A DNA stretch of 64,000 bases from Bradyrhizobium sp. AT1 (GCF_001590795.1 NZ_JXDL01000001.1:1064589-1128588), one strand, 5' to 3'; positions 38,269-51,423 are shown, counted from the stretch's first letter. Numbers and translations: made by a program. The notes: generated from the letters alone by a model not told the origin.

Positions 38269-39777
38269 TCACTGGAGCAGTGCGGCGGCCTTCACGGCCG
38301 TCACAGCGGTGTTGTAGTTGTTGACGAGTTGCTGGACCGAGGCGGCCGACATGTCGAGCACCGGCTTCGGATAGACGCCGAACAGGATCGTCAGCGCGAT
38401 CATCGGGAACAGGATCACACACTCCCGCAAGGTGAGATCCTTCATGCTTGCGAGCGACGGCTTGACCAGCGCGCCGAACACGACCTTGCGATAGAGCCAC
38501 AGCGCGTAGCACGCCGACAGGATCACGCCGAAGCTGGCGAAGAACGCCGTCGGGATCGAGACCTTGAAGGTGCCGAGCAGCGTCATGAACTCACCGACGA
38601 AGCCGCTCGTGCCGGGCAGACCGACATTGGCCATGGTGAAGACCATGAAGGTCAGCGCGTAGAGCGGCATCCGGTTGACGAGGCCGCCATAGGCCGCGAT
38701 CTCGCGGGTGTGCAGGCGGTCGTAGACGACGCCGACGCAGAGGAACAGCGCGCCGGAGACGATACCGTGGGAGATCATCTGGAACACGCCGCCGGCGACG
38801 CCCTGCATGGTGCCGGCGAAGATGCCCATGGTGACGAAGCCCATATGCGCGACCGACGAGTACGCGATCAGCTTCTTCATGTCCTCCTGCATCAAAGCCA
38901 CCAGCGAGGTATAGATGATGGCGATGGCCGAGAGCGTGAAGATCAGCGGCGCGAAGTCATGCGAGGCCAGCGGGAACATCGGCAGCGAGAAGCGCAGGAA
39001 GCCGTAGCCACCCATCTTCAAGAGGATCGCGGCCAGGACCACGGAGCCCGCGGTCGGCGCCTCGACGTGCGCGTCCGGGAGCCAGGTGTGCACCGGCCAC
39101 ATTGGCATCTTCACCGCGAACGAGGCGAAGAAGGCCAGCCACGCCCAGGTCTGCAAGTTGCGCGGCACGGCGGTGTGCATCAGGGTCGGGATGTCGGTGG
39201 TGCCGCCGTTCCAGTACAGCGCCATGATGGCGAGCAGCATCAGGACCGAGCCGAGCAGCGTGTAGAGGAAGAACTTGAACGATGCATAGACCCGGCGCGG
39301 ACCGCCCCAGACGCCGATGATCAGGAACATCGGGATCAGGCCGCCCTCGAAGAACAAATAGAACAGCACGAGATCGAGCGCCGAGAAGGTGCCGATCATC
39401 AGCGTTTCCAGGATCAGGAACGCCATCATGTATTCGCGGACGCGGCTCGTGATCGCCTTCCAGCTCGCGGCGATGCAGAACGGCATCACGGCGGTGGTGA
39501 GGATCACCAGCGGCAGCGAGATGCCGTCGACGCCCATGTGGTAGGTGATGCCGGTCGCGAGCCAGTTCGCCTTCTCGACGAACTGGAAGTCGGGATTGCC
39601 GGGGTCGAAGCGCATGACCAGGATCACCGACACCGCGAAGGTGATCAGCGTGGTCCAGAGCGCGATCCAGCGCGAATTGCGCTTGGCCGCCTCGTCGTCA
39701 CCGCGGCTCAGATAAACGATCAGCGCGCCGACCAGCGGCAGGAACGTCGTGACCGATAGGATGGGCCAGGTCGTCAT
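38269..39777 (-). CDS. nuoM: NADH-quinone oxidoreductase subunit M
   Basis: A 502-residue antiporter-like subunit. It contains the proton-path motifs [20 protein letters not shown] and [30 protein letters not shown], and about fourteen helices. It begins one base before the nuoL stop region ends (39778), so the genes are directly adjacent. It forms one of three proton channels in the membrane arm. Confidence 0.96.
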   Translation of the reverse strand: MTTWPILSVTTFLPLVGALIVYLSRGDDEAAKRNSRWIALWTTLITFAVSVILVMRFDPGNPDFQFVEKANWLATGITYHMGVDGISLPLVILTTAVMPFCIAASWKAITSRVREYMMAFLILETLMIGTFSALDLVLFYLFFEGGLIPMFLIIGVWGGPRRVYASFKFFLYTLLGSVLMLLAIMALYWNGGTTDIPTLMHTAVPRNLQTWAWLAFFASFAVKMPMWPVHTWLPDAHVEAPTAGSVVLAAILLKMGGYGFLRFSLPMFPLASHDFAPLIFTLSAIAIIYTSLVALMQEDMKKLIAYSSVAHMGFVTMGIFAGTMQGVAGGVFQMISHGIVSGALFLCVGVVYDRLHTREIAAYGGLVNRMPLYALTFMVFTMANVGLPGTSGFVGEFMTLLGTFKVSIPTAFFASFGVILSACYALWLYRKVVFGALVKPSLASMKDLTLRECVILFPMIALTILFGVYPKPVLDMSAASVQQLVNNYNTAVTAVKAAALLQ

Positions 39778-41856
39778 TTACTGGCCTCCAAAGCCGAACA
39801 TGAACCAGGTGATCAGGCCGGCGGCGCCGATCAGCATGGCAAACGCGTAGTGATAGAGATAGCCGGTCTGGATCTTCACGACGTTGCGGGTGACGTCCAG
39901 CACACGGGCGGAGACGCCGTCGGGGCCGAAGCCGTCGATGATGAAGCCGTCGCCCTTCTTCCAGAGCTGATAGCCGATCCACTTCGCCGGACGGACGAAG
40001 ATGATGTCGTAGAGCTCGTCGAAATACCATTTGTTGAGCAGGAACTGGTACAGCATCGGCTGCGTGTTCGCGAGCTCGACCGGCAGATAGGGCCGGCGGA
40101 TATAGAACAGGTACGAGACGAGGAAGCCCAGCACCATCATCACCGTCGGCAGGAAGGCGATGGTCTCGGGGATGTGGTGCATCTCCTCGATGATGTGCGG
40201 GTTCATCTTCACGGACTCGCGGAAGAACTCCTCGACGCCGTGGCCGGCGAACAGCTCCTTGAACGGCAGGCCGGCGACGAACGAGCCGACCGCCAGCACG
40301 CCGATCGGGATCAGGATCCAGAGCGGTGCCTCATGCGCGGCCTCGTAATGATGCTCGTCATGCGGCTCGCCGTGAAAGGTCTTGAAGATCAGGCGCCAGG
40401 AGTAGAACGAGGTCAGGCCGGCGGCGACGATCGTCATCAGGAAGCCGTACGTCGCGAACGGATTGTGCGAGGCGTAGGCGGACTCGATGATCGCGTCCTT
40501 GGAGAAATAGCCGGCGGTGAGCGGGAAGCCGGTCAGCGCCAGCGTGCCGACCACCATCACCGCATAGGTGTAGGGGATCTTCTTCCAGAGTCCGCCCATG
40601 TTGCGGATGTCCTGCTCGTGGTGCATCGCGTAGATCACCGAGCCGGAGCCTAGGAACAGCAGCGCCTTGAAGAAAGCGTGCGTGAACAGATGGAACATGC
40701 CAACCGAATAGGCCCCTGCTCCCATCGCCACGAACATGTAGCCGAGCTGCGAACAGGTCGAGTACGCCACGATGCGCTTGATGTCGTTCTGGACGAGACC
40801 GACGGTCGCGGCAAAGAACGCCGTGGTGGCACCGAAGAACATCACGACGGCCTGCGCATTCGGAGCGAGCTCGAACAGCGGCGACAGGCGCGCCACCATG
40901 AAGACACCAGCGGTGACCATGGTCGCGGCGTGGATCAGCGCCGACACCGGGGTCGGGCCTTCCATCGCGTCCGGCAACCAGGTGTGCAGCAGGAACTGGG
41001 CCGACTTGCCCATCGCGCCCATGAACAGCAGCAGGCAAGTCAGCGTCAGCGCGTCAACGTGCCAGCCGAGGAAGTTGATGGTCTTGCCGGTGAGGCCGGG
41101 CGCGGCATGGAAGATCGTCTCGAAATCGGTCGAGCCGGCCAGCATGAAGATCGCGAAGATGCCGAGCGCAAAGCCGAAGTCGCCGACGCGGTTGACCACG
41201 AAGGCCTTGATGGCGGCGGCGTTCGCCGTCGGCTTCTGGTACCAGAAGCCGATCAGCAGATAGCTGGCGAGACCCACGCCTTCCCAGCCGAAGAACAGCT
41301 GCACTAGGTTGTCCGCGGTCACCAGCATCAGCATGGCAAAGGTGAACAGGCTGAGATAGCCGAAGAAGCGCGGCCGGTTCGGGTCCTCGTCCATGTAGCC
41401 GATGGAATAGAGGTGCACGAGCGATGACACCGTCGTCACCACCACCAGCATCACGGCAGTGAGCGTATCGACCCGCAGCGTCCACCAGACCTGGAGGTCG
41501 CCGGAGAAGATCCAGGGCAAGAGCTGGATGCGGGCATCGTGGTGCATGAAGCCGACATCGACCAGCGTCATCCAGGACAGCCCGGCCGAGACGAACAGCA
41601 ATGCCGTGGTGATCAGCTCGGCAGCGCGCGAGCCAGCCGCGGGCGGCTCGGTCGGACCGTGACCGTGATCGTCGTGACCATGGTCGTCATGACCATGCGC
41701 GTCGTGAGCCGCCGACGCATGCGCATCGCCATGGCCGTGGTCGCCGTGATGATCGAGCTCGTCGCCCGAGGGATTGCGGGCATGCGCGCCGGCCAGGGCG
41801 ATGAGCCCTGCCAGAATGGCGCCCAGCAGAGGCAGGAAAACGATTGCCTGAACCAT
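39778..41856 (-). CDS. nuoL: NADH-quinone oxidoreductase subunit L with His-rich loop
   Basis: A 692-residue antiporter-like subunit with a long C-terminal part that includes the lateral helix. Standard motifs are [44 protein letters not shown] and [17 protein letters not shown]. Unusually, the loop between helix 1 and helix 2 holds twelve His in residues 36-66, interleaved with Asp and Gly. Typical NuoL proteins have a short loop there, so the segment may bind metal. The gene lies 8 bases after nuoK. Confidence 0.95.
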   Translation of the reverse strand: MVQAIVFLPLLGAILAGLIALAGAHARNPSGDELDHHGDHGHGDAHASAAHDAHGHDDHGHDDHGHGPTEPPAAGSRAAELITTALLFVSAGLSWMTLVDVGFMHHDARIQLLPWIFSGDLQVWWTLRVDTLTAVMLVVVTTVSSLVHLYSIGYMDEDPNRPRFFGYLSLFTFAMLMLVTADNLVQLFFGWEGVGLASYLLIGFWYQKPTANAAAIKAFVVNRVGDFGFALGIFAIFMLAGSTDFETIFHAAPGLTGKTINFLGWHVDALTLTCLLLFMGAMGKSAQFLLHTWLPDAMEGPTPVSALIHAATMVTAGVFMVARLSPLFELAPNAQAVVMFFGATTAFFAATVGLVQNDIKRIVAYSTCSQLGYMFVAMGAGAYSVGMFHLFTHAFFKALLFLGSGSVIYAMHHEQDIRNMGGLWKKIPYTYAVMVVGTLALTGFPLTAGYFSKDAIIESAYASHNPFATYGFLMTIVAAGLTSFYSWRLIFKTFHGEPHDEHHYEAAHEAPLWILIPIGVLAVGSFVAGLPFKELFAGHGVEEFFRESVKMNPHIIEEMHHIPETIAFLPTVMMVLGFLVSYLFYIRRPYLPVELANTQPMLYQFLLNKWYFDELYDIIFVRPAKWIGYQLWKKGDGFIIDGFGPDGVSARVLDVTRNVVKIQTGYLYHYAFAMLIGAAGLITWFMFGFGGQ

Positions 41857-41864
41857 TTGAGAGC

Positions 41865-42173
41865 TCAGCCCTTCATCAGATTGACGTCCTCAACCGCGAT
41901 CGAGCCGCGGTTGCGGAAATAGACCACCAGGATGGCGAGACCGATCGCGGCTTCCGCAGCCGCAACCGTCAGCACCAGCAGCGCGAAGACCTGGCCGACG
42001 ATGTCGCCGAGGAAGGTCGAGAACGCGACGAGGTTGATATTGACCGAGAGCAGGATCAGCTCGATCGACATCAGGATGACGATGATGTTCTTGCGGTTCA
42101 GGAAGATGCCGAGGATCCCGAGCGTGAACAGGATCGCGCCGACCGCCAGGTAATGTCCGAGCCCGATCGTCAT
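41865..42173 (-). CDS. nuoK: NADH-quinone oxidoreductase subunit K
   Basis: A 102-residue subunit with three helices. The motif [28 protein letters not shown] carries the conserved Glu of helix 2. The ATG at 42173 overlaps the nuoJ stop as ATGA and gives the usual length; an ATG three codons upstream is less likely. Confidence 0.95.
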   Translation of the reverse strand: MTIGLGHYLAVGAILFTLGILGIFLNRKNIIVILMSIELILLSVNINLVAFSTFLGDIVGQVFALLVLTVAAAEAAIGLAILVVYFRNRGSIAVEDVNLMKG

Positions 42174-42808
42174 TTCACCCACTCCGCCGCATCGGCATCC
42201 GAGAGGCCCTGCCCCGGCGCCACCTTGCGCATCGCCATCGCCATCTCGGGCGTGCGCGCGTTCTGAACGTTGATGTCCTGCCGCTTCACGCTCGCCTTGT
42301 GGCGCAGCGTCAGCACGATGGCGCCGATCATGGCTACCAGCAGCACCATGCCAGAGAGCTGGAAGTAGTGGATGTACTTCGTATAGAGCACGAGCCCGAG
42401 CGCCTCGGTATTGGAGACGTTCGCCGGGATCGCCGCCGTGATCGTCTTGGCGACGCCGGGGTTGATGACCCAGAAGCCGACGGTGAGCAGCAGCTCGAAC
42501 AGGAAGATGCCGCCGATCACGAGGCCCACCGGCAGATACTCGATGAAACCCTCGCGCAGCTCGAGGAAGTCGACGTCGAGCATCATGATCACGAACAGGA
42601 ACAGCACGGCGACCGCGCCGACATAGACGACGATCAGCATCATGCCGAGGAATTCGGCGCCCATCAGCACGAACAGGCCGGATGCGTTGACGAAGGCCAG
42701 GATCAGGTACAGCACGGAGTGGACGGGATTGCGCGAGACAATCACCATCACCGCCGAGGCGACACAGACGCCGGCGAAGAGATAGAAGAAGAGCGCGGGA
42801 AGGATCAT
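42170..42808 (-). CDS. nuoJ: NADH-quinone oxidoreductase subunit J
   Basis: A 212-residue membrane subunit with five helices. It shows the conserved [43 protein letters not shown] segment (helices 2-3), which contains the pi-bulge region linked to conformational coupling. The C-terminal ~50 residues are polar. It starts 9 bases after the nuoI stop. Confidence 0.95.
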   Translation of the reverse strand: MILPALFFYLFAGVCVASAVMVIVSRNPVHSVLYLILAFVNASGLFVLMGAEFLGMMLIVVYVGAVAVLFLFVIMMLDVDFLELREGFIEYLPVGLVIGGIFLFELLLTVGFWVINPGVAKTITAAIPANVSNTEALGLVLYTKYIHYFQLSGMVLLVAMIGAIVLTLRHKASVKRQDINVQNARTPEMAMAMRKVAPGQGLSDADAAEWVK

Positions 42809-42817
42809 GCCCTCACC

Positions 42818-43312
42818 TCACCGGTACGGCGCGTCGAGCTCGATCGCTTTCGCGATCTCGCGTTCCCAGCGATCGCCGTTGGCGAGCAGCTTGGCCTTGT
42901 CATAGAACAGTTCCTCGCGGGTCTCGGTCGCGAACTCGAAGTTCGGACCTTCGACGATGGCGTCGACCGGACAGGCCTCCTGGCAGAGGCCGCAATAGAT
43001 GCACTTCACCATGTCGATGTCATAGCGCACGGTGCGGCGGGTGCCGTCGTTGCGGCGCGGGCCGGCCTCGATGGTGATGGCCTGCGCCGGGCAGACCGCT
43101 TCGCACAGCTTGCAGGCGATGCAGCGTTCCTCGCCGTTCGGGTAGCGGCGCAGCGCATGCTCGCCGCGGAAGCGCGGCGAGATCGGGCCCTTCTCGAACG
43201 GATAGTTCAGCGTCGGCTTCGGCTGGAAGAAATAGCGCATGGCGAGGAAGAACGCCGAGACGAATTCCGACAGCAGAAGCGAGCGAGCAGTGGCGTTGAT
43301 GTTGATACCCAT
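42818..43312 (-). CDS. nuoI: NADH-quinone oxidoreductase subunit I (two 4Fe-4S clusters)
   Basis: A 164-residue ferredoxin-like subunit. Two complete CxxCxxCxxxCP motifs are present ([12 protein letters not shown] and [12 protein letters not shown]), the ligands of clusters N6a and N6b that pass electrons toward NuoB. The N-terminal amphipathic part includes [27 protein letters not shown]. The ATG at 43312 is chosen; a longer upstream open frame runs inside nuoH. Confidence 0.96.
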   Translation of the reverse strand: MGININATARSLLLSEFVSAFFLAMRYFFQPKPTLNYPFEKGPISPRFRGEHALRRYPNGEERCIACKLCEAVCPAQAITIEAGPRRNDGTRRTVRYDIDMVKCIYCGLCQEACPVDAIVEGPNFEFATETREELFYDKAKLLANGDRWEREIAKAIELDAPYR

Positions 43313-43320
43313 GACGGCCC

Positions 43321-44388
43321 TCACTTCGGCGCGATGCCGGCGAAATGCAGCACGCCGGCCACCACGATCACCATCACCAGCGACAGCGGCAGGAACACCT
43401 TCCAGCCGAGGCGCATCAGTTGATCGTAGCGGTAGCGCGGCACGATCGCCTTTGCCATCGCGAACAGGAAGAACATGAAGAACAGTTTCAGCGAGAACCA
43501 GATGATCCCCGGCACCCAGTTGAAGGGCGGCAGGTCGACCGGCGGCAGCCAGCCTCCGAGGAACAGGATCGTCGCCAGCGCGCACATCGTGACGATCGCG
43601 ACATACTCGCCGAGCATGAACAGGAGGTACGGCGTCGAGCCGTACTCGACCATGAAGCCGGCGACGAGCTCGGATTCAGCTTCCACGAGGTCGAACGGAG
43701 GGCGGTTGGTTTCCGCCAGCGCCGAGACGTAGAACACCACGAACATGGGAAACAGCGGCCAGACATACCAGTTCAGGATGGTCAGCTGCGGCAGCCCGAT
43801 CAGGCTGGCAAGGCCGCGCGCGTGCTGGGCTTCGACCACGGCCGAGAGATTGAGCGTGCCGGCACAGAGCAGCACGGTGATGATGACGAAGCCGATCGAG
43901 ACTTCATAGGACACCATCTGCGCCGCCGAGCGCAGCGCGGCGAGGAACGGGTATTTCGAGTTCGACGACCAGCCGGCCATGATGATGCCGTAGATCGACA
44001 GCGACGAGATCGCGAAGATGAAGAGAACGCCGACATTGATGTCGGCGATCACCCAGCCGAGGTTGGTCGGGATGACCGCCCAGGCCGCGAGCGCCAGCAC
44101 GCACGATACCAGCGGGGCCAGCAGGAACACGCCCTTGTTGGCGCCGGCCGGGATGATCGGCTCCTTCAGCACGAACTTGAGCAGGTCCGCGAAGGATTGC
44201 AGCAGGCCCCAGGGGCCGACCACGTTCGGGCCGCGCCGGATCTGCACCGCCGCCCAGATCTTGCGGTCGGCGAGCAGGATGTAGGCGATCGCGACCAACA
44301 GGACGACGAGCACCAGGACGCTCTCCGCGATCATGATGATCAGCGGCCAGAGGAAGCCGGTCCAGAATGCGCTTTCGAAGAATTCCAT
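43321..44388 (-). CDS. nuoH: NADH-quinone oxidoreductase subunit H
   Basis: A 355-residue membrane subunit with eight to nine helices that forms the quinone chamber entrance. Motifs [32 protein letters not shown] and [25 protein letters not shown] (the acidic loop near the quinone site) are both intact. It lies 4 bases after nuoG. Confidence 0.96.
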   Translation of the reverse strand: MEFFESAFWTGFLWPLIIMIAESVLVLVVLLVAIAYILLADRKIWAAVQIRRGPNVVGPWGLLQSFADLLKFVLKEPIIPAGANKGVFLLAPLVSCVLALAAWAVIPTNLGWVIADINVGVLFIFAISSLSIYGIIMAGWSSNSKYPFLAALRSAAQMVSYEVSIGFVIITVLLCAGTLNLSAVVEAQHARGLASLIGLPQLTILNWYVWPLFPMFVVFYVSALAETNRPPFDLVEAESELVAGFMVEYGSTPYLLFMLGEYVAIVTMCALATILFLGGWLPPVDLPPFNWVPGIIWFSLKLFFMFFLFAMAKAIVPRYRYDQLMRLGWKVFLPLSLVMVIVVAGVLHFAGIAPK

Positions 44389-44392
44389 CAGC

Positions 44393-46468
44393 TCACTCCG
44401 CTGCGGTCAGCATCTGCCCGGAGGCAAGCCGCGAGCATTCCGCCATCACGGCGGACGCACGCGCGATTGGGTTGGTCAAATAGAAGTCCTCGACAACAGG
44501 CTTGAACGGCGCCTTCTCGGGCGAGCCGCCCTTCCCGGCCAGCTTCTTGATCTGGTCGGCCGAGCCGGCCTCGATCTGGTCGAGACGGATCAGGTGCGGC
44601 ACGGCCTTGAAGATCGCCTGGCGAAGTTGCGCCAGCGAGTCGTAGCCGAGCTTCTTGCCGAGCGCTTCCGACAGCGCGCGGACGATCGCCCAGTCCTCGC
44701 GGGCCTCGCCCGGCGGGAACGCGGCGCGGCCCGTCATCTGCACGCGGCCTTCGGTGTTGACGTAGATCGCGGACTTCTCGGTATAGGCTGCCGCCGGCAG
44801 GATCACGTCGGCGCGGTGCGCGCCGCGGTCGCCATGGGTGCCGATATAGACGACGAAGGTGCCATCCGGCGCGTTGATCTCGTCGGCGCCGAGCAGGAAC
44901 AGCAGGTCGAGCGTGCCGAACGTCGTCATCTGCGCGGCGTTCAGCCCGCCGCCGGTCGCGGCGAAACCGATATCGAGCGCACCGACGCGCGAGGCGGTCT
45001 CGTGCAGCACGCCAAAGCCGTTCCAACCGTCCTTGACCGCGCCGACATCGAGCGCGAGCTTGGCGGCCGCAGCGAGGATGGCCGCACCGTCGTGACGCGA
45101 GGCCGCGCCCCCGCCGACCAGGATGATCGGGTTCTTGGCGTTCTTCAGCACGTCCATGAAGGAATGCTTGCCGGCCGCGAGCTCACCGAGCGTCTCGGTG
45201 CCCGCGCCGAGGTGATCGTAATCGTAGGTCAGGTCGGGCTTGGCTCCGATCACGCCGACCTTGAAGCCGCCGGCACGCCAGCGCTTGCGGATGCGGGCGT
45301 TGAATACGGCCGCCTCTTTCCGCGGGTTGGCGCCGATGATCAGCAGCGCATCCGCCTGCTCCACGCCGGCCAGCGTGGGGTTGAAGATATATGAGCCGCG
45401 GCCGAGCGCGGGATCGAAGGCATCGCCGCCCTGCACCGCCAGATTGGCCGAGCCGAACTTGGCGAGCAGATCCTTCAGCGCGAACATCTCCTCGACACCC
45501 GCGAGGTCGCCGGCAATCGCGCCGATGCGCTTGCCGTCGGTGCGCGCCGCCTTGGCGGCAATCGCGGCGAAGGCCTCCTGCCAGCTCGCCGCACGCAGCT
45601 TGCCGGCTTCACGGATGTAGGGCCGGTCGAGGCGCTGGGTGCGCAGGCCGTCGACGATGTGGCGTGTCTTGTCGGAGATCCACTCCTCGTTCACAGCCTC
45701 GTTGATGCGCGGCAGCACGCGCATCACCTCGCGGCCGCGGGTGTCGACGCGGATCGCCGATCCGACGCCGTCCATGACGTCGATCGACTGGGTCTTGCCG
45801 AGCTCCCAGGGGCGCGCCGCGAAAGCATAGGGCTTCGAGGTCAGCGCGCCGACCGGGCAGATGTCGACGAGATTGCCCTGCAACTCCGACGTCAGGGCGT
45901 GCTCGAGATAGGTTGTGATCTCCATGTCCTCGCCGCGCCCGGTCGCACCCATTTCAGGGGCGCCGGCGACTTCCGCCGAGAAGCGGACGCAGCGCGTGCA
46001 CTGGATGCAGCGGTTCATCGAGGTCTTGACCAGCGCGCCGAGATATTTGTCCTCGACCGCGCGCTTGTTCTCGGCGAAGCGGCTGGTGTCGACACCATAG
46101 CCCATCGCCTGGTCCTGCAGATCGCACTCGCCGCCCTGGTCGCAGATCGGGCAATCCAGGGGGTGGTTGATCAGAAGGAATTCCATCACGCCTTCGCGTG
46201 CCTTCTTCACCATCGGCGAACGCGTCGAGATCTCCGGCGGCTCGCCCTTCGGGCCCGGACGGCAGTCGCGCACGCCCCAGGCGCAGCTTGCGACCGGCTT
46301 CGGGCCGCCCTTCACCTCGACGAGGCACATCCGGCAATTGCCGGCGATCGACAGCCGCTCGTGATAGCAGAAGCGCGGAATCTCGGCGCCTGCCGCCTCG
46401 CACGCCTGAAGCAGCGTGTACTCGGCGGGCACATCGATCTCTTTGCCGTCGATGATGAGCTTGGTCAT
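44393..46468 (-). CDS. nuoG: NADH-quinone oxidoreductase subunit G
   Basis: A 691-residue subunit. The N-terminal ferredoxin domain has the 2Fe-2S ligands in [19 protein letters not shown], followed by [18 protein letters not shown] for a His/Cys-ligated 4Fe-4S cluster and [16 protein letters not shown] for the next. The molybdopterin-oxidoreductase-like part (~220-690) no longer binds a cofactor in complex I. At 691 residues it is the shorter alphaproteobacterial and mitochondrial type. It lies 5 bases after nuoF. Confidence 0.96.
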   Translation of the reverse strand: MTKLIIDGKEIDVPAEYTLLQACEAAGAEIPRFCYHERLSIAGNCRMCLVEVKGGPKPVASCAWGVRDCRPGPKGEPPEISTRSPMVKKAREGVMEFLLINHPLDCPICDQGGECDLQDQAMGYGVDTSRFAENKRAVEDKYLGALVKTSMNRCIQCTRCVRFSAEVAGAPEMGATGRGEDMEITTYLEHALTSELQGNLVDICPVGALTSKPYAFAARPWELGKTQSIDVMDGVGSAIRVDTRGREVMRVLPRINEAVNEEWISDKTRHIVDGLRTQRLDRPYIREAGKLRAASWQEAFAAIAAKAARTDGKRIGAIAGDLAGVEEMFALKDLLAKFGSANLAVQGGDAFDPALGRGSYIFNPTLAGVEQADALLIIGANPRKEAAVFNARIRKRWRAGGFKVGVIGAKPDLTYDYDHLGAGTETLGELAAGKHSFMDVLKNAKNPIILVGGGAASRHDGAAILAAAAKLALDVGAVKDGWNGFGVLHETASRVGALDIGFAATGGGLNAAQMTTFGTLDLLFLLGADEINAPDGTFVVYIGTHGDRGAHRADVILPAAAYTEKSAIYVNTEGRVQMTGRAAFPPGEAREDWAIVRALSEALGKKLGYDSLAQLRQAIFKAVPHLIRLDQIEAGSADQIKKLAGKGGSPEKAPFKPVVEDFYLTNPIARASAVMAECSRLASGQMLTAAE

Positions 46469-46473
46469 GTCTC

Positions 46474-47799
<1,326 letters not shown>

Positions 47800-47814
47800 A
47801 TCAGTGCTTTCCGA

Positions 47815-48021
47815 TCAACGAATGGTCTGCTTGTAGGCAAGTGCGGCGGCGCAGACGGCGAAAGTCAGCGCCCAGAGCAGACTGGATTCCAGCGAGGCGT
47901 TCAGGCTGAAGCGCTGCAGCAGGAAAATGAAGGTGGCCGCCACGGCGGCGTGCATCGCGATGAAGCCCCATCTCTTCATGGCACCGTTCCCCTGCAGGGC
48001 TGGCTGCGAGAGATCACGCAT
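47815..48021 (-). CDS. Small two-helix membrane protein inside the nuo operon
   Basis: Up to 68 residues, lying between nuoE and nuoF. The ATG at 48021 overlaps the nuoE stop by one base (TGATG). A second ATG at 47979 has a GGGGAA ribosome site and gives a 54-residue protein beginning KRWGFIAMHAAVAATFIFLLQ. Two hydrophobic helices cover the second half (AVAATFIFLLQ and LLWALTFAVCAAALA). No complex I core subunit matches it. It is probably an accessory or assembly protein, or a product of unknown role carried by the operon. Confidence 0.65.
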   Translation of the reverse strand: MRDLSQPALQGNGAMKRWGFIAMHAAVAATFIFLLQRFSLNASLESSLLWALTFAVCAAALAYKQTIR

Positions 48022-48632
48022 CAGGTGATCTCCTTCAGCGTGGTCGGCCCGGTGATTGGCGCCGAGAACTGGCGGCCGTTCTGCGGACCGGGCTTGGGCG
48101 GATTACCCGATGCGAAACCGTCGAGAACCTTGCCGAAGCTTTCCTTGGTCAGGTCCTCATAGGTGTCCTTGCCGATCAGCACCATCGGCGCGTTCACGCA
48201 GGCACCGAGGCACTCGACCTCTTCCCAGCTGAAATTGCCGTCCTTGGACAGATGGAAGGGCTCGTGATGGATGCGGTGCTCGCAGACGTGGATCAGATCC
48301 TCTGCGCCGCGCAGCCGGCACGGCGTGGTGCCGCAGACCTGGACGTGGGCCTTCTTGCCGACGGGGGCGAGCTGGAACATCGTGTAGAAGGTCGCGACTT
48401 CCAGCACGCGGATATAGGGCATGTCGAGCATGTCGGCGATGACGCGGATCGCGGCTTCCGAGACCCAGCCCTCGTGCTGCTCCTGCGCGCGCCAGAGGAT
48501 CGCGATGACCGCAGAGGCCTGCCGGCCGGCCGGATATTTCGCGATCTGCTGCTTGGCGAACGCGAGGTTCTCCTCCGTGAACGCGAAGCTCGCGGGCTGG
48601 ACTTCCTTCGGTGCTAATCGGCGAACGGACAT
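48021..48632 (-). CDS. nuoE: NADH-quinone oxidoreductase subunit E (2Fe-2S)
   Basis: A 203-residue thioredoxin-fold subunit. The 2Fe-2S ligands are seen in CGTTPC and in [10 protein letters not shown], the usual Cys-x4-Cys plus Cys-x3-Cys pattern. The N-terminal helical part is [20 protein letters not shown]. The C-terminal ~45 residues are longer than in E. coli NuoE and Pro/Gly-rich. It follows the FkbM-type gene by 12 bases. Confidence 0.95.
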   Translation of the reverse strand: MSVRRLAPKEVQPASFAFTEENLAFAKQQIAKYPAGRQASAVIAILWRAQEQHEGWVSEAAIRVIADMLDMPYIRVLEVATFYTMFQLAPVGKKAHVQVCGTTPCRLRGAEDLIHVCEHRIHHEPFHLSKDGNFSWEEVECLGACVNAPMVLIGKDTYEDLTKESFGKVLDGFASGNPPKPGPQNGRQFSAPITGPTTLKEIT

Positions 48633-48644
48633 CTCTTCTATCTC

Positions 48645-49610
48645 TCACTGCATGCGGCGCGCGGTTTTGGCATTCAGGGCTTCGATCCTGTCCTGCCAAA
48701 ATGCGCTTGCGGTGCCGAAAACGTTGTAGCCGACATGGGTCGAGACCTTGATGCGGTCGAGGATCGACAGCTCGGTCACGGTCTCCATGCGGTTGCTGCG
48801 CGGATCGAACACGATCAGCTTCAGCGGGGTCTGCTCGAGGATGAAGCGCGACACGGAGTGATTGCGGTCGCTGCCGTGCTCTTCGCACATGATGACGCTG
48901 TCGGCTTCGAGCAGCCGTGCGCCGCCCTTGATCGCCTCGATCTCGACGCCCTCGACGTCGAGCTTGATCAGGTACTTGCCGGTAGCTGCGATCTTGCCGT
49001 CCTCGATCAGATTGTCGAGCGAGATGACCGGCACGTCCTCACCGCCTGCCGACGGATCGCCGGCGATGCTGAAGGCCTCGTGCTTGGTGCCGGACAGCCG
49101 CGCCGTGCCACGCGATGCACCGATCGCACACTTCATGGTCTCGAAGCGATTGCCGTTGACGCGAGCGTTGTTGGCGAGCTTCGGATAGTTCTGCCCCGAC
49201 GGCTCGATCGCGATCGCCTTGTGCGAACCGAACGGCTTGCTCGAGACCAGCACCGACCAGTAGCCGTAATTGGCGCCGCAATCGAGCAGCGTATAGTCGA
49301 CGTCGATGCTATCGGCGAACAGGACCTCGAGCTCGTCTTCGTAATTGTAGGAGCGGTTGAGCAGCTTGCTCCAATAGCCGTCGCCATAGGGGAATTCGAA
49401 CACGGCGTCGGGATTGAGCCTGATCGCGATGTTGCGCTCGGGCAGCGTCTTCCGCAGCAAATTCGCGCAGGCGATGTAGCCCATATGCGAGAAGTGCGAG
49501 GAGATCTTCGATCCCGTCACCAGCGCCAAGGCAGCAGTCCGCTCCCACAGGTTGGCCCCTTCCAGGGCCCCCGAGGCGCGGTCGAACTGGATTGGCGCCT
49601 GCTGCCCCAT
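48645..49610 (-). CDS. FkbM-family methyltransferase embedded in the nuo operon
   Basis: A 321-residue SAM-dependent methyltransferase. The Rossmann motif I is TLLDCGANYGYWSVLVSS near residues 108-125, motif II IAIEPSGQNYPKL, and the FkbM signature region VPVISLDNLIEDGKIAATGKYLIKLDVEGVEIEAIKGG near 195-233. FkbM enzymes O-methylate sugars, lipids or peptide products; none is a known complex I component. The ATG at 49610 overlaps the nuoD stop by one base (TGATG), so it is translationally coupled to nuoD. A longer frame upstream lies inside nuoD and is rejected. Confidence 0.85.
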   Translation of the reverse strand: MGQQAPIQFDRASGALEGANLWERTAALALVTGSKISSHFSHMGYIACANLLRKTLPERNIAIRLNPDAVFEFPYGDGYWSKLLNRSYNYEDELEVLFADSIDVDYTLLDCGANYGYWSVLVSSKPFGSHKAIAIEPSGQNYPKLANNARVNGNRFETMKCAIGASRGTARLSGTKHEAFSIAGDPSAGGEDVPVISLDNLIEDGKIAATGKYLIKLDVEGVEIEAIKGGARLLEADSVIMCEEHGSDRNHSVSRFILEQTPLKLIVFDPRSNRMETVTELSILDRIKVSTHVGYNVFGTASAFWQDRIEALNAKTARRMQ

Positions 49611-50806
49611 CACCGATCGACCTCTCCGAACACGATGTCGAGCGAGCCGAGGATGGCCGAGACGTCGGCGAGCAGATGGCCGCGGCAGATGTGGTCCATC
49701 GCCTGCAGATGCGCAAAGCCGGGCGCGCGGATCTTGCACTTGTAGGGCTTGTTGGTGCCGTCCGAGATCAGATAGACGCCGAACTCGCCCTTGGGCGCCT
49801 CGACCGCGGCATAGACTTCGCCGGCCGGCACGTGAACGCCCTCGGTGTAGAGCTTGAAGTGATGGATCAGCGCTTCCATCGAGCGCTTCATCTCGCCGCG
49901 TCGCGGCGGCGCGACCTTGTTGTCTTCGACGACGACGGGGCCCTTGCCGTCGGCCGCGTTCAGCTTCTGGATGCACTGCTTCATGATGCGCACGGACTGG
50001 CGCATCTCTTCCATGCGGATCAGATAGCGGTCGTAGCAGTCGCCGTTCTTGCCGATCGGAATGTCGAAATCCATTTCGGCGTAGCACTCATAGGGCTGCG
50101 ACTTGCGCAGGTCCCAGGCCGCGCCCGAGCCGCGCACCATCACGCCGGAGAAGCCCCACTCCCAGGCTTCCTTCAGCGGCACCACGCCGATATCGACGTT
50201 GCGCTGCTTGAAGATGCGGTTGGCGGTGAGCAGCCGGTCGAGGTCGTCCACGACCTTCAGGAACGGATCGCACCAGGCCTCGATGTCGTCGACCAGCTTC
50301 TGCGGCAGATCCTGATGCACGCCGCCGACGCGGAAGTAAGCCGCGTGCATACGGCTGCCCGAGGCGCGCTCGTAGAACACCATCAGCTTTTCGCGCTCTT
50401 CGAAACCCCACAGCGGCGGGGTCAGCGCGCCGACGTCCATCGCCTGCGTGGTGACGTTGAGCAGGTGCGAGAGGATGCGGCCGATCTCGCAATAAAGCAC
50501 GCGGATCAGCTGGCCGCGGCGCGGCACCTCGATGCCAAGCAGCTTCTCGGCGGCGAGACAGAAGGCGTGCTCCTGGTTCATCGGCGCGACGTAGTCGAGC
50601 CGGTCGAAATAAGGGATCGCCTGCAGGTAGGTCTTCTGCTCGATCAGCTTTTCGGTGCCGCGGTGAAGCAGGCCGATATGCGGGTCGACGCGCGCGACGA
50701 CTTCGCCGTCGAGCTCCAGCACCAGGCGCAACACGCCGTGCGCCGCCGGATGCTGCGGTCCGAAATTGATGGTGAAGTTGCGAAGCTGTTCGGGTTGCTC
50801 GTTCAT
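49610..50806 (-). CDS. nuoD: NADH-quinone oxidoreductase subunit D
   Basis: A 398-residue subunit forming the quinone site with NuoB. It carries the conserved [15 protein letters not shown] at the N-terminus, with the quinone His, and the C-terminal DIVFGEVDR. It is separate from NuoC, unlike the fused E. coli form. It begins 2 bases after nuoC. Confidence 0.96.
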   Translation of the reverse strand: MNEQPEQLRNFTINFGPQHPAAHGVLRLVLELDGEVVARVDPHIGLLHRGTEKLIEQKTYLQAIPYFDRLDYVAPMNQEHAFCLAAEKLLGIEVPRRGQLIRVLYCEIGRILSHLLNVTTQAMDVGALTPPLWGFEEREKLMVFYERASGSRMHAAYFRVGGVHQDLPQKLVDDIEAWCDPFLKVVDDLDRLLTANRIFKQRNVDIGVVPLKEAWEWGFSGVMVRGSGAAWDLRKSQPYECYAEMDFDIPIGKNGDCYDRYLIRMEEMRQSVRIMKQCIQKLNAADGKGPVVVEDNKVAPPRRGEMKRSMEALIHHFKLYTEGVHVPAGEVYAAVEAPKGEFGVYLISDGTNKPYKCKIRAPGFAHLQAMDHICRGHLLADVSAILGSLDIVFGEVDR

Positions 50807-50808
50807 GA

Positions 50809-51423
50809 TCAGACCTTCGGCCCCGCTTTTTCATCTCCCGGAAGGACCGGATAGTCCGCGCCTTCCCACGGCGAGAGGAAATCGAACTTGCGGAATTCCT
50901 GGTTGAGCCTGACGGGCTCGTACACCACCCGCTTCTCCTGGTCGTCGTAGCGGACCTCGACGAAACCGGTGGTCGGGAAATCCTTGCGCAGCGGATGCCC
51001 CTCGAAGCCGTAATCGGTGAGGATGCGGCGCATGTCGGGATGGCCGACGAAGAACACGCCGTAGAGGTCGTAGGCCTCGCGCTCGAACCAGTCGGCGCCC
51101 GGGAACACCTCGATCAGCGACGGCACCTGGGTCGTCTCGTCGGCCTGGGCCTTGAGCCGGATGCGCGCGTTCAAGGTCGGGGACAGGAAGTGATAGATCA
51201 CGTCGAAACGCTTTTCGCGCGACGGATAGTCCGCGGCCGTGATGTCGGTGAAGTTGACGAAGCGGCAGTTCGGATCGTCGCGGAGGTACTTGACCACCTC
51301 GACGATCTTGCTGGCCTCGACATCAACCGTCAGCTGGTTGAAGGCCACCGAATGACCGGTGGCGGCGCCCGGAAGCGCGCTAACGATCGTCTGCCCCAGG
51401 GCGTCGAGCTTGGCGTCGTCCAT
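50809..51423 (-). CDS. nuoC: NADH-quinone oxidoreductase subunit C
   Basis: A 204-residue subunit with the signature [41 protein letters not shown]. The ATG at 51423 is chosen because longer open frames run into nuoB. It connects the peripheral arm to NuoD. Confidence 0.95.
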   Translation of the reverse strand: MDDAKLDALGQTIVSALPGAATGHSVAFNQLTVDVEASKIVEVVKYLRDDPNCRFVNFTDITAADYPSREKRFDVIYHFLSPTLNARIRLKAQADETTQVPSLIEVFPGADWFEREAYDLYGVFFVGHPDMRRILTDYGFEGHPLRKDFPTTGFVEVRYDDQEKRVVYEPVRLNQEFRKFDFLSPWEGADYPVLPGDEKAGPKV

